In this document: one piece after another, positions 31,418 to 40,300 of the stretch | Position numbering within the stretch: position 1 is the stretch's first letter | Layout: every line of letters begins with the position of its first letter | Source: Amycolatopsis sp. NBRC 101858 | GTDB taxonomy: Bacteria; Actinomycetota; Actinomycetes; Mycobacteriales; Pseudonocardiaceae | Direction of reading: 5' to 3' | NCBI RefSeq assembly: GCF_030269325.1 | Contig: NZ_BSTD01000001.1 | Span: 558,001-622,000, forward strand | DNA: 64,000 bases | The notes under the pieces: model-generated | Database searches by the model: none | What the model was told of the DNA's origin: nothing | The model's input: only the letters and a program-made list of their open reading frames with translations | Program-made: the position numbers and the translations under genes

Positions 31418-32520
31418 CCGAGCGATTCCAGGTGGGACGCCGCCTCTTCCGCGCCGCCCGCCGCCTCGAAGGACTCGCGGATGCGGGCCGCGCCTTCGCG
31501 GCACGGCTCCACCGACTCGATCGCCTTGCGGATGTCCGCCGCCTTCGCGCGGTCGAACCGGATCCGGACGCCGGCCCCCGCCGCCGTCACCTGCTGGGCC
31601 AGCATCGACTGGTCGTCCCGGATCGGGGCCACCACCAGCGGCACCCCGGCCGCCAGTGCCTCGCACACCGTGTTGTGCCCGCCGTGGCAGACCACCACCG
31701 ACGCGCGCGCGAACACCGCCACCTGCGGGATCCGCCGGGCCAGCCCGACACTTTCGCTGATCAGCTGACCGGCCGGGTCCACGACGAGCCCCCGCACGGA
31801 CGGCATCCCGGCCAGCGCGTCCACGCTCTCGGCGAGGAACCGCGACCCCGCCGAAGCGTTCGACGTCCCCAGCGTCACCACCACCAGCGGCCGATCGTCC
31901 ACAAGAGACCACTCTCCCGAAGCGGCCGGCAGCGCAGGACCGACGTAGGCCACCGGAGCCGCGAGGCGAGACGGACCGGCCAGCGCCCGTGTCGTGAACG
32001 CCAGCACCAGGTGCGGTGAGAACCGCAGGTCACCGAGCAGGACGCCGTGGCGAGCGCGCAGTCCTGCCTGCAGCTCGTCCACCCAGGACGCGATCTTCGG
32101 CAGGGCCCGCAGCGGATCCGCCAGTTCGGTGGACGTCGACGCCGACGTCGCCCACGGCAGCCCGCACCGCTCGGCCACCAGCGCACCCGCCATCGCCTGC
32201 TGGTCCACCACGACGACATCGGGCGCGAACGACGATACGGCCTTCAGAACTCCGGGAACCATCGCGTCCGCCAGCGGAACCAGGTACTCCTCCCACAGGT
32301 ACTTCAACGCGGCGAAGCCCCGCAAGTCCGGTGGCCGCCGGGAAAGCGAAAACGGCGAAGAGTCCCCACCCGGGAACACGCGGCCGGAGACCAAAGTGGA
32401 CACTTCCGGCTCGGGGCCGCACCAGGCTACGGAATGACCCCGCGCCTCGAGCACCGAAGCCACCCCTCGCAACGGTGCCACGTGCCCGGCCAGCGGCGGC
32501 ACGACCAGCAGGAACCTCAC
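31414..32520 (-). CDS. UDP/dTDP-sugar glycosyltransferase (MGT/GT1 type)
   Basis: A 368-residue GT-B fold enzyme. The N-terminal acceptor-side motif is FLLVVPPLAGHVAPLRGVAS. The C-terminal donor-binding signature is VVCHGGHNTVCEALAAGVPLVVAPIRDDQ, the HGGxxT...GVP...DQ pattern of macrolide- and UGT-type glycosyltransferases. It should transfer a nucleotide-linked sugar to a hydrophobic acceptor, plausibly the product of the upstream synthase genes. The GTG start overlaps the stop of the hydrolase (GTGA); it is the last gene of the operon running from 43154. Confidence 0.88.
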   Translation of the reverse strand: MRFLLVVPPLAGHVAPLRGVASVLEARGHSVAWCGPEPEVSTLVSGRVFPGGDSSPFSLSRRPPDLRGFAALKYLWEEYLVPLADAMVPGVLKAVSSFAPDVVVVDQQAMAGALVAERCGLPWATSASTSTELADPLRALPKIASWVDELQAGLRARHGVLLGDLRFSPHLVLAFTTRALAGPSRLAAPVAYVGPALPAASGEWSLVDDRPLVVVTLGTSNASAGSRFLAESVDALAGMPSVRGLVVDPAGQLISESVGLARRIPQVAVFARASVVVCHGGHNTVCEALAAGVPLVVAPIRDDQSMLAQQVTAAGAGVRIRFDRAKAADIRKAIESVEPCREGAARIRESFEAAGGAEEAASHLESLG

Positions 32521-33293
32521 GCCGCGTGCCGTTCGATCCAGCGCAGCACCAGTTCGCGCACCTCTCGGTGCTGCTCCACCAGCACCGAGTGCCCCTGCCC
32601 TTCGAACACGTGCAGCTCGCCGTTCGGCAGCACCGACGTCAAGGCTTCGAGGTCGTCGGCCTGGTAGCCGTGACTGCCCAAAATGGACAGCACCGGGCAG
32701 CCGATCGCCGCCACCTGCTCCCACGTCAGCAACGGCCCGAGCGGCACCTCTTCGGCCATCTTCGTCGACGTGATCCGCTCGGCCGCCATTCGCGCGAGCC
32801 GCCGGTGGTGGGCGCTGAAGTTCGCCTCGATCCAGTCGAAGCTCTCCTCCACCTGGAGGAACTTCACGGTGTGCGCGAGGATCTCCGCCATCTTGCCCGC
32901 CCACACCTCGGTCGCGGGCTCGGATTCGATGCACACGATGCTCCGCACACGATCGGGGTTCGCCACCGCGTAGCTGTAAGCGAGCGTCCCCCCGAAGCTG
33001 TTGCCCACCAGGTGCACCGGCCGGTCCACGCCGAGCTGCGTCAGCAGGTCGTCGAGGTCGGCGACGAAGTCCCCGAGCGTGTACCCGCGCACCGGCCGCT
33101 CGGTCTTGCCGTGCCCGCGCAGGTCGTAGCTGATCACGTCGATGCCGGCGGCGGCCACCGGCGGGGCCAGGGTGAGGTAGAAGCTCGCCAGGCTGTCGGT
33201 GCCCATGCCGTGCAGGAACACCACGGTCTCGGTGCCGCCGGCGGGCACGAGCTGCACGTTGGTGCGCAGCCCGTTCACGGTCATCGTGGGCAC
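32517..33293 (-). CDS. Alpha/beta hydrolase, possible product-release thioesterase
   Basis: A 258-residue hydrolase with an oxyanion motif (FLHGMGTDS), nucleophile elbow GNSFGG, probable acid in LSILGSHGYQADD and base in EGQGHSVLVEQ. The synthase proteins upstream have no thioesterase domain. This gene is embedded between the ACP and the glycosyltransferase with overlaps on both sides, so it is a reasonable candidate for release of the chain from the carrier. That is inference; it could also act on the glycoside. Confidence 0.82.
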   Translation of the reverse strand: MPTMTVNGLRTNVQLVPAGGTETVVFLHGMGTDSLASFYLTLAPPVAAAGIDVISYDLRGHGKTERPVRGYTLGDFVADLDDLLTQLGVDRPVHLVGNSFGGTLAYSYAVANPDRVRSIVCIESEPATEVWAGKMAEILAHTVKFLQVEESFDWIEANFSAHHRRLARMAAERITSTKMAEEVPLGPLLTWEQVAAIGCPVLSILGSHGYQADDLEALTSVLPNGELHVFEGQGHSVLVEQHREVRELVLRWIERHAA

Positions 33294-33565
33294 GTGCGCT
33301 CCCCCACGAACCGGGCGATGTCGCCGACGGTCAGCCCGATGACGTCGTCGAGGTCCTGCTCCGCCAGGTATTCGGCGAGGTTGACCTCGGCGCCGAAGTG
33401 CTCGGAGAGGATGCTCGCGAAGGTCACCAGGTCGATGCTCTCCAGCTGCAGGTCCTCGTGGAACGTCGTCTCGGGCGTGATCTCGATGCCGAGCACGTCG
33501 CCGACGAGCTCGGTGAGCAGCTCGGCGACGACGTCGAAGGTCGCGGACGCGTGGTCGATGGTCAT
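33281..33565 (-). CDS. Acyl carrier protein
   Basis: A 94-residue carrier protein. The phosphopantetheine attachment site is the Ser in EDLQLESIDLV. It has the four-helix length and acidic character of an ACP. The ATG at 33565 overlaps the stop of the KS-AT-DH protein (ATGA), and its 3' end overlaps the hydrolase start by 13 bases. It probably works with the KS-AT-DH subunit, which has no ACP of its own. Confidence 0.9.
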   Translation of the reverse strand: MTIDHASATFDVVAELLTELVGDVLGIEITPETTFHEDLQLESIDLVTFASILSEHFGAEVNLAEYLAEQDLDDVIGLTVGDIARFVGERTCPR

Positions 33566-36500
33566 GACGTGCTCCTGACGTGTGCGATGGCGGTGTCGCC
33601 GGTCAGCTCGACCGTGACGGCGAAGTCCGGGAGTGCGCGGCCGCGGCCCGACACCCGGCCATTGGTGTGGACGCGGATCTCCGCCGGGTAGACGGGTTCG
33701 GCGAGCCGGACCCGGACGGCGTCCTTCGCCGCGATGCGCTCCAGCAGCCAGCCGCGCTGCCGGCGCGGGGGCACGGCGGCGAACTCGGCACGTTCCTCGG
33801 CGCTGAGGTAGATGCCGGCATAGATGTCCCGCGCGGCGACCGTGGGCCAGCGGTCGGTGACGGCGACCGAGCCGTCGTCCCGCCGTTCCGCGAGCTGGTG
33901 GCGGTCCGGGAACGCGTACACGCGGTGAGCCGCGCGGTCGCAGGGGAACCGGACGTCCCGCCAGCCCTCGATGCTCGCCAGCACCCGGCCGTCGCGCACC
34001 AGCTCGGCGTCCATCTCGAGCACGTCCGGACGAGGCAGCCGGACGCGGATCAGGCAGGAGACCCGGGTGCCGGGCGCGGGTTCCGGCCCGTGCCAGGTGA
34101 GGCGGCCGATCGACCGCGGGAAGGCGAGCAGGCCGTCGGAGCGCGCGGCCATCAACCAGCAGCCGAGCAGCTGGCCGACGTTGTCGAGCAGCCCGCCGGG
34201 CGCTTCCGGGACGACGAGTTCGCCGCGGATGTGCTGTTCGCCCAGGCCGATCAGCCGGGACAGACCCCGGTAAGCCGGGCCGTGGAACATTTCGCGCTGC
34301 GCGTAGATCTCCTCCGCGGTCAGCGGTGGTGTCGTCTCCGGGCCGGGCACCCCGGCCGGCGACGGCGGCGGGGCGAACGTTCCCAGCTCGACGGTGAGCA
34401 GCGCGTACGGTCCGATCTCTACACTCACGCGGTCGCCCTCGCGGCTCATCGACAGCGGCACCCGCTGCGCCGGCGAGGCGATCAGCCATCGGGAGAACAC
34501 GGCGTCGCGCACCGCGACCGCCGACGTGCCCGGCCACGTGCGTTCGGCGGCCCGGCAGGCGAGGTCCACCAGTGTCGTCGCCGGCACCACCGGCCGGAAG
34601 TCGGACTCGTCGGGCCAGTCTTCACGTTGCCGGAAGAACCGGTGGTCCCGCAGGTACGGCATCGCGGTCAGCGACACGTCCACAGTGGACTCGACGCGCC
34701 GGCTCGCGGCCGCCGCGATGACGTCCGCCGCGGTCCGGCGGGTCTCGGTGAGCAGCGCGGTGAACTCGGCGACGATCGCGTCCGGCACCCCGGCGGGCAG
34801 CGCGTGGTCGTCGAGCAACCCACGAGCCGACTCTCCCAGCGACAGCAGGGAGTTCCCGGTGGCGAGCCGGATCTGCCGCGGCTCCAGGGCCGCGAAGTCC
34901 GGGTTCCCGCCTTCGGTCCACAACGCGGTCGCGACGCGGCGCAGCTGGGCGAGCCCGGACCGGGTGCCGGACGCCGCCGCGACGACGAGGTGCCGCCGCT
35001 CGCCCAGCGTGTCGGTGACGTACGAGCCGAGCTGCCCGGCGCCGACCTGGACGAACGCGCGGAACCCGGCGTCGTGCAGGGCTTCGGTCAGCTCCCGGAA
35101 CCGGACCGGGCGGATCAGGTGCACGAGGTAGAGCTCGCGGACCGCGTCCGGCTCGGCCGGGTAGGGCCGCGCGGTCGTCGCCGACCACACCGGCAACGTG
35201 GGCTCGCGCAGGTCCAGGTCCGCGGCGAGCCGGGCGAACGGCGCGAGGTGCGGCCGCATCAGCGGGGTGTGGAAGCCGGACCGGAACGGCAGCGTCCGGG
35301 CCACGATCCCCCGGCCACGGCAGATGTCGGCGAACTTCGCGACGGCGTCGGGCGGGCCGCACACGATCGTCTGCTTCGCCGCGTTCTCGTGGGATACGAC
35401 AAGGTCTCCCGGGAGCACGTCGGCGATCCGGGCGACCGGGCAGCCCAGCACCAGGTAGTCCGCGTCGGGCAGTTCGAACCCGTCGGGCCAGTAGCGCTCG
35501 AGCAGGCCCGGCTCCGCCCGGTACATCCCGGCGGCCTGCATCGCGGTCCACTCGCCGACGCTGTGCCCGGCCAGCGCGTCGGGCCGGATCGCCAGCCGCC
35601 GCAGGGCTTCGTCGAGCACCAGCCCGGCCGCCGACACGCTCGCCGCGCGGTCGAGCACGCTCGCCGTGGACCACTGTGGACGGTCGAGCCCGAAGTGCTT
35701 CGCGATGTCGTCGATGCGCGGTTCGGCGCCGGCCTCCAGTCCCGGGTGGACGAACGCGATCTTCCCGTCCGGCAGCAAGGGATCGACCGAGCACCACACG
35801 TCGCCGCCGCCGTGCCACGACCGGCCTTCGGCGGCCACCTTGGCGAGCACCTTCCGGGCCGTGGCCAGCTTGCGCTCGTCCGGGCCGACGATCCCGATCC
35901 GGCAAGGGCCGTCGCCTTCCTCCGGCCGGTCGAGCCGGTCCAGGAGTTCGCCGGGGGTGTTCGCGGCCAGCCGCAGCACGCGTTCCGGCTCGTCGACGCG
36001 CACGCGCCGCTTCGGCGCCGGATCCCCGGCCGCCAGCACGACGTGCGCGTTCACGCCGCCGAAGCCGAACGCGTTGACCGCGCCGACGCGCGGGAGCGTG
36101 CCCCACGGCTCGGCCTCGGCCAGCACCCGGAACCGGGTCTTGTCGAGCAGCGGGTTCGGGTCGGCGCAGTGGAGCGTCGGCGGCAGCACCCCGTGGTGCA
36201 GTGCGAGCGCCACCTTGACCAGCCCGGCGACGCCGGCCGTCGGCAGCGTGTGCCCGATCATCGACTTGACCGAGCCGATCACCGAGCGCGGCCCGTCGGC
36301 CTGGCCGAAGACGTCGGCGACGGTGGTCAGCTCGGCGGCGTCCCCGGCGGGTGTGGCGGTGCCGTGCGCTTCGAGCAGGCCGATCTCCGCCGGGTCGAGG
36401 CCGGCCCAGGCCCGCCGCAGCGCGAGGGTCTGCCCGGCGACGGACGGGCTGAGCAGGCCCGCGCCGCGCCCGTCGCTCGACGTGCCGCTGCCGCGGACCA

Positions 36501-37386
36501 CGGCGTACACGCGGTCGCCGTCACGCCGCGCGTCGGCCAGGCGCTTGAGCACGACGAGCGCGGTGCCCTCGCCGATGAGCATGCCGTCGGCCGCGCGCGA
36601 AAGCGGGCTGATCCGCTGGCTCGGCGACAGCGCGCCGAGCTGGGTGAACAGCGACCAGAGCGTGTCGTCGTGCGTCTGGTGGGTGCCCCCGGCCAGCACG
36701 ACGTCGCAGCGGTGCCGGATCAGCTCGCCGATCGCCTGGTCGACCGCGACCAGCGAAGACGCGCAGGCGGCGTCCACTGTGTACGCCGGGCCGCCGAGGT
36801 CGAGCCGGTTCGCGACGCGGGCCGCGGCCAGGTTCGGTACCAGCCCGGCGGCGGTCTCCGGCCGGAACTCGCCGAGGGGCTCCAGCAGCGCCGTCCGCAG
36901 CCGGTCGAGGACGTCCGGCCCGGCCGACGGCAGGAGCTCGCCGACCGTGCGGGTGATCTGCCGGACAGTGCGGACGCGCTGGTCGAAGCCCCGCAACCCG
37001 GGCGAGAGGTAGCCGCCGCGGCCGAGCACCACGCCGATGCGTTCGGGGTCGCCGAGCCGGCCGAGACCACCCGCGTCGTCGACCGCGGCCACGGCGACGG
37101 CCAGCGCCGTCAGCTGGTCCGGCTCGGTGCCTTCGAGCGACGTCGGAGGGACCCCGTGGGCGACCGGGTCGAACTCGAGCGTGTCCGGGGCGAACCCGCC
37201 GCGGCGGCCGTGGGTCCGGTCCGGCGCGGTGGCGTCGTGGCCGTGGAACGCCGGGTCGCGCCGGTGCGGCGGGATCTCGGTGACGGCGTCGACGCCCTCG
37301 GCGAGGTTCCGCCAGTACTGGTCCACTGTGGACGCGCCGGGCAGGAACACGCCCATGCCGACGATCGCGACCCGCTCCTGGGTCAC
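33562..37386 (-). CDS. Pfa-type polyketide/lipid synthase subunit (KS-AT-DH)
   Basis: A 1274-residue synthase. The KS is intact: Cys about 208 in VDAACASSL, His in LEAHGTATP and His in IGHTLPTAG. The AT-like domain has Ser about 609 in GHSVGEW and the His motif SGFHTPLM. A C-terminal hot-dog dehydratase-like region begins near MPYLRDHRFF (His about 915). The combination resembles subunits of PUFA and related secondary lipid (Pfa-type) synthases rather than macrolide modules. The GTG at 37386 overlaps the stop of the larger subunit. There is no ACP or KR, so it must work with the partner subunit and the free ACP. Confidence 0.88.
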   Translation of the reverse strand: MTQERVAIVGMGVFLPGASTVDQYWRNLAEGVDAVTEIPPHRRDPAFHGHDATAPDRTHGRRGGFAPDTLEFDPVAHGVPPTSLEGTEPDQLTALAVAVAAVDDAGGLGRLGDPERIGVVLGRGGYLSPGLRGFDQRVRTVRQITRTVGELLPSAGPDVLDRLRTALLEPLGEFRPETAAGLVPNLAAARVANRLDLGGPAYTVDAACASSLVAVDQAIGELIRHRCDVVLAGGTHQTHDDTLWSLFTQLGALSPSQRISPLSRAADGMLIGEGTALVVLKRLADARRDGDRVYAVVRGSGTSSDGRGAGLLSPSVAGQTLALRRAWAGLDPAEIGLLEAHGTATPAGDAAELTTVADVFGQADGPRSVIGSVKSMIGHTLPTAGVAGLVKVALALHHGVLPPTLHCADPNPLLDKTRFRVLAEAEPWGTLPRVGAVNAFGFGGVNAHVVLAAGDPAPKRRVRVDEPERVLRLAANTPGELLDRLDRPEEGDGPCRIGIVGPDERKLATARKVLAKVAAEGRSWHGGGDVWCSVDPLLPDGKIAFVHPGLEAGAEPRIDDIAKHFGLDRPQWSTASVLDRAASVSAAGLVLDEALRRLAIRPDALAGHSVGEWTAMQAAGMYRAEPGLLERYWPDGFELPDADYLVLGCPVARIADVLPGDLVVSHENAAKQTIVCGPPDAVAKFADICRGRGIVARTLPFRSGFHTPLMRPHLAPFARLAADLDLREPTLPVWSATTARPYPAEPDAVRELYLVHLIRPVRFRELTEALHDAGFRAFVQVGAGQLGSYVTDTLGERRHLVVAAASGTRSGLAQLRRVATALWTEGGNPDFAALEPRQIRLATGNSLLSLGESARGLLDDHALPAGVPDAIVAEFTALLTETRRTAADVIAAAASRRVESTVDVSLTAMPYLRDHRFFRQREDWPDESDFRPVVPATTLVDLACRAAERTWPGTSAVAVRDAVFSRWLIASPAQRVPLSMSREGDRVSVEIGPYALLTVELGTFAPPPSPAGVPGPETTPPLTAEEIYAQREMFHGPAYRGLSRLIGLGEQHIRGELVVPEAPGGLLDNVGQLLGCWLMAARSDGLLAFPRSIGRLTWHGPEPAPGTRVSCLIRVRLPRPDVLEMDAELVRDGRVLASIEGWRDVRFPCDRAAHRVYAFPDRHQLAERRDDGSVAVTDRWPTVAARDIYAGIYLSAEERAEFAAVPPRRQRGWLLERIAAKDAVRVRLAEPVYPAEIRVHTNGRVSGRGRALPDFAVTVELTGDTAIAHVRSTS

Positions 37387-40300
37387 CACAGCGACGCCGT
37401 GTACAGGACCGCGCGGTCGGTGCCGTAGGCGAGTTCGCGCAGCAGGGCGGCGGTGCCCTCGGCCGGGTCGAGCAGGCCGACGGCACGGCGCTCGTACTCG
37501 CGCGCGAGCTCCGGCGACACCATGCCGCTGTGGTCGTCCGCGGGTGCCCACGGTCCCCAGTGGACGGTCACGGCCCGGCCGGGCCGGCTCGCCGCCAGTG
37601 CCTCCAGGGCGTCGTTCGCGGCGGCGTAGTCGGTCTGGCCGCGGTTGCCGAGCACGGCGGCGATGCTGCCGAAGAACACGACGAACCCGGGTTCGGCTTC
37701 GAGCGCGTCGAGCAGGGCTCGCGCACCGTCCACTTTGGTCTCGTAGACGGTCCGGAACGACTCTTCGTCCTTATCGGCCATGAGCTTGTCGTCGATCACG
37801 CCGGCCGCGAAGACGACCCCGTCGAGCCGGCTCGGCAGGTTCTTGACGAGGCGGCACACGGCGTCCGGGTCGCGCACGTCGAGTGACGTGTACCCCGCCT
37901 TCCCGCCCGCAGCGCGGATCTCGTCGAGGGTGCGCCCGATTTCGCGCTGGGCCAGCACGGTCCGCACACGGCGTTCGATGCCGGCGACCGGGCCGCCGCG
38001 CCCGGCCAGCACCGCGCGCATCGCGGTGGGGTCTTCGGGCAGGTCGTCCGGCTCGCCGGGCCACGCCGTGCGGCCGGCCAGCTCGATCCGGCAGCCGGAC
38101 GCGGCGAGCGCGACGGCCGTGTGCGCGGTGATCCCGCGGGCCCCGCCGACCAGCAGGACGACGGAGTCCGGGCCGAGGCCGAGTGCGGCCAGCTCACCCC
38201 CGCCCGGCCCGGCACCCGAGTACGCGATCGACCCGAGGTCCGCGGGCCGCGGCTCGATCGTGAAGCGGCCGGCGTCGTCGTGGCCGACCACCGCCGGGCC
38301 GTCGCTGAGGGCTTCGTCGACCAGCACCTTCGCGACGTCTTGGGTGGCTTCGACGAGCCGGGTGACACCGTCGCGTTCCAGCGCGGCCGAGCGCACCAGG
38401 CCACGCAGCCCGGGCACGGCGTCCGGTTCCGCCGCCACGAGCACGGTCCCCCGCACCGCCTTGAGCTGGGTGAACACGTCCGTCAGATCCCGGGCGAACA
38501 GCACGGTGAGGTCGGCGTCCCCGGTGACGACCTCCGCCCCGGCCGCGGCGAACGCGGCTCCCACGGCGTCGTCCGGCACCGCGACGGTCTTCCCTCGCAG
38601 CCGCCCGGGATCCGGGTCCAGCGGGACGGGCACCCGGTCGAGCCGGTACCGGGTGGGCGCGACGGCCGCCGGGACGGGGTTCAGCCAGGCCTCCAGGTGC
38701 GCGGCCAGCGCGTCGGCGGTGCGGTCGCGGCTGAGCTGGTCGGTGCGGTCGTCGGCCGGGAGCCCCAGCCGGGCGAGCAGCGTGCCCGCGATCTCGGTGC
38801 GCTTGATCGAGTCGATCGAGAGGTCGGCTTCGAGGTCGAGGTCGCCGGCGATCATCTCGGCCGGGTAGCCGGTGCGTTCACTGATCACGCCGATCACCGC
38901 GGCGCGGACGTCGGCTTCGGCCGGCTCGGGCTGCGGTTCCGGTTCCGGTCGTGGTTCGGGCTCGTGGATCACGACGGGTGCGGGGGCGGGCGCGCTGCCG
39001 AGGTAGCCGAGCATGACCTCCCGCTGGGCGGCGACGAGCTCGCGGGTGGTGCGCAGGAAGTCGACGACCGCCTGGTCGCGGCCGGGAGCGGGCTGGGTCA
39101 TGGCGGAACTCCGGATTCGTCGGGCCGGGGGCAGGGACGGGGTCTCGGCGCCGGGCGCGCGGGCGGACCGCCCGTCGACGGCCCAGGCGGTCGGGGACGG
39201 CGCGGGAGGTTCGGCCCGTTGCAGGCGTTCGGTGCGGACGTCGACACCGGCTCGCGCGAGGGTGCGCAGAGCGGTCAGGAAGGCGGTGAGGTCGGGACCG
39301 CAGGCGACGGCGGTGTGCGGCCGGTCGCCGAGGATCTCCCCGACCAGCCGGGTGAGCACCCGGCCCGGGCCGACCTCGACGAACGTCCGGGCGCCGGCGG
39401 CGTACATGGCTTCGATCTGGTCGAGGAACCGGACGGGGGCGCCGATCTGGGCGGCGAGTTCTTCTCTGACGCTTTCGTAGGGCTTCGCGGTGCGGTTGGC
39501 CCAGACGGTTCGCTGTGGGTCCCCGATGGGCTCTTGGGCGAGTTCTCGTGCGAAGACGTCTCCCGCCCGGGCGACGAGCGGGCTGTGGAAGGCGCAGGCG
39601 ACGGGGATCCGCTGGGCCGCGACACCGGTCTCGCGCAGCCGCCGGATCGCGCGTTCGATGGCTGGAATCGGTCCGGAAAGGACGACCTGTTCGGGCGCGT
39701 TGTGGTTGGCGATCACGACGTCGGGGCCGAGGAGAGTCGGGGTGAGCAGGTCACGGTGGGCTTTGACCGCCGCCATGGTCCCGGGCCGGGCGGTGTCGGC
39801 GATGGCGTTCGCGCGGGCCCGGCTCAGCCGCAGGAGGGTCTCGGTATCGAAGGAACCGGCGACGGAGAGGGCGACGAGCTCACCGTAGCTGTGCCCGGCC
39901 AGGAAGTCCGGCTCGACGCCGACTTGCTGCAGCAGCCTCGCGACGGCGGTCTCGACGAGCCCCAGCGCGGGCTGGGCGACGCGGGTGTCGGTGAGGGCTC
40001 GTTCTTGCGCTTCGGCGGTGTCGGCGTCGAAGGCGTTGGGGGGAAACGCTTTCGCGGCGACGTCGGGGGCGAGCTTGAGGAGATCGGCGAGTTCGGGGAA
40101 GTGCACGAAGAGCTCGGCGAGCATGCCGGTGCGCTGGCTGCCTTGGCCGGGGAAGAGAAAGGCAACTTTGCCCGGATCGGCCTTGCGCACACCGACGCCG
40201 CTTGCGCCGGCCTGGCCCGGGCCCGCGTGCACGGCCCCGCGGCCGATCTCGGCAAGCACTTCCTCCGCTTCCGGAGCCCAGTCCCGCAGTCCGTGCCGGC

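Noticed and set aside
33580..37428. Plus-strand open frame of 1282 codons
   Set aside because: Antisense to the KS-AT-DH gene, no recognisable domain.
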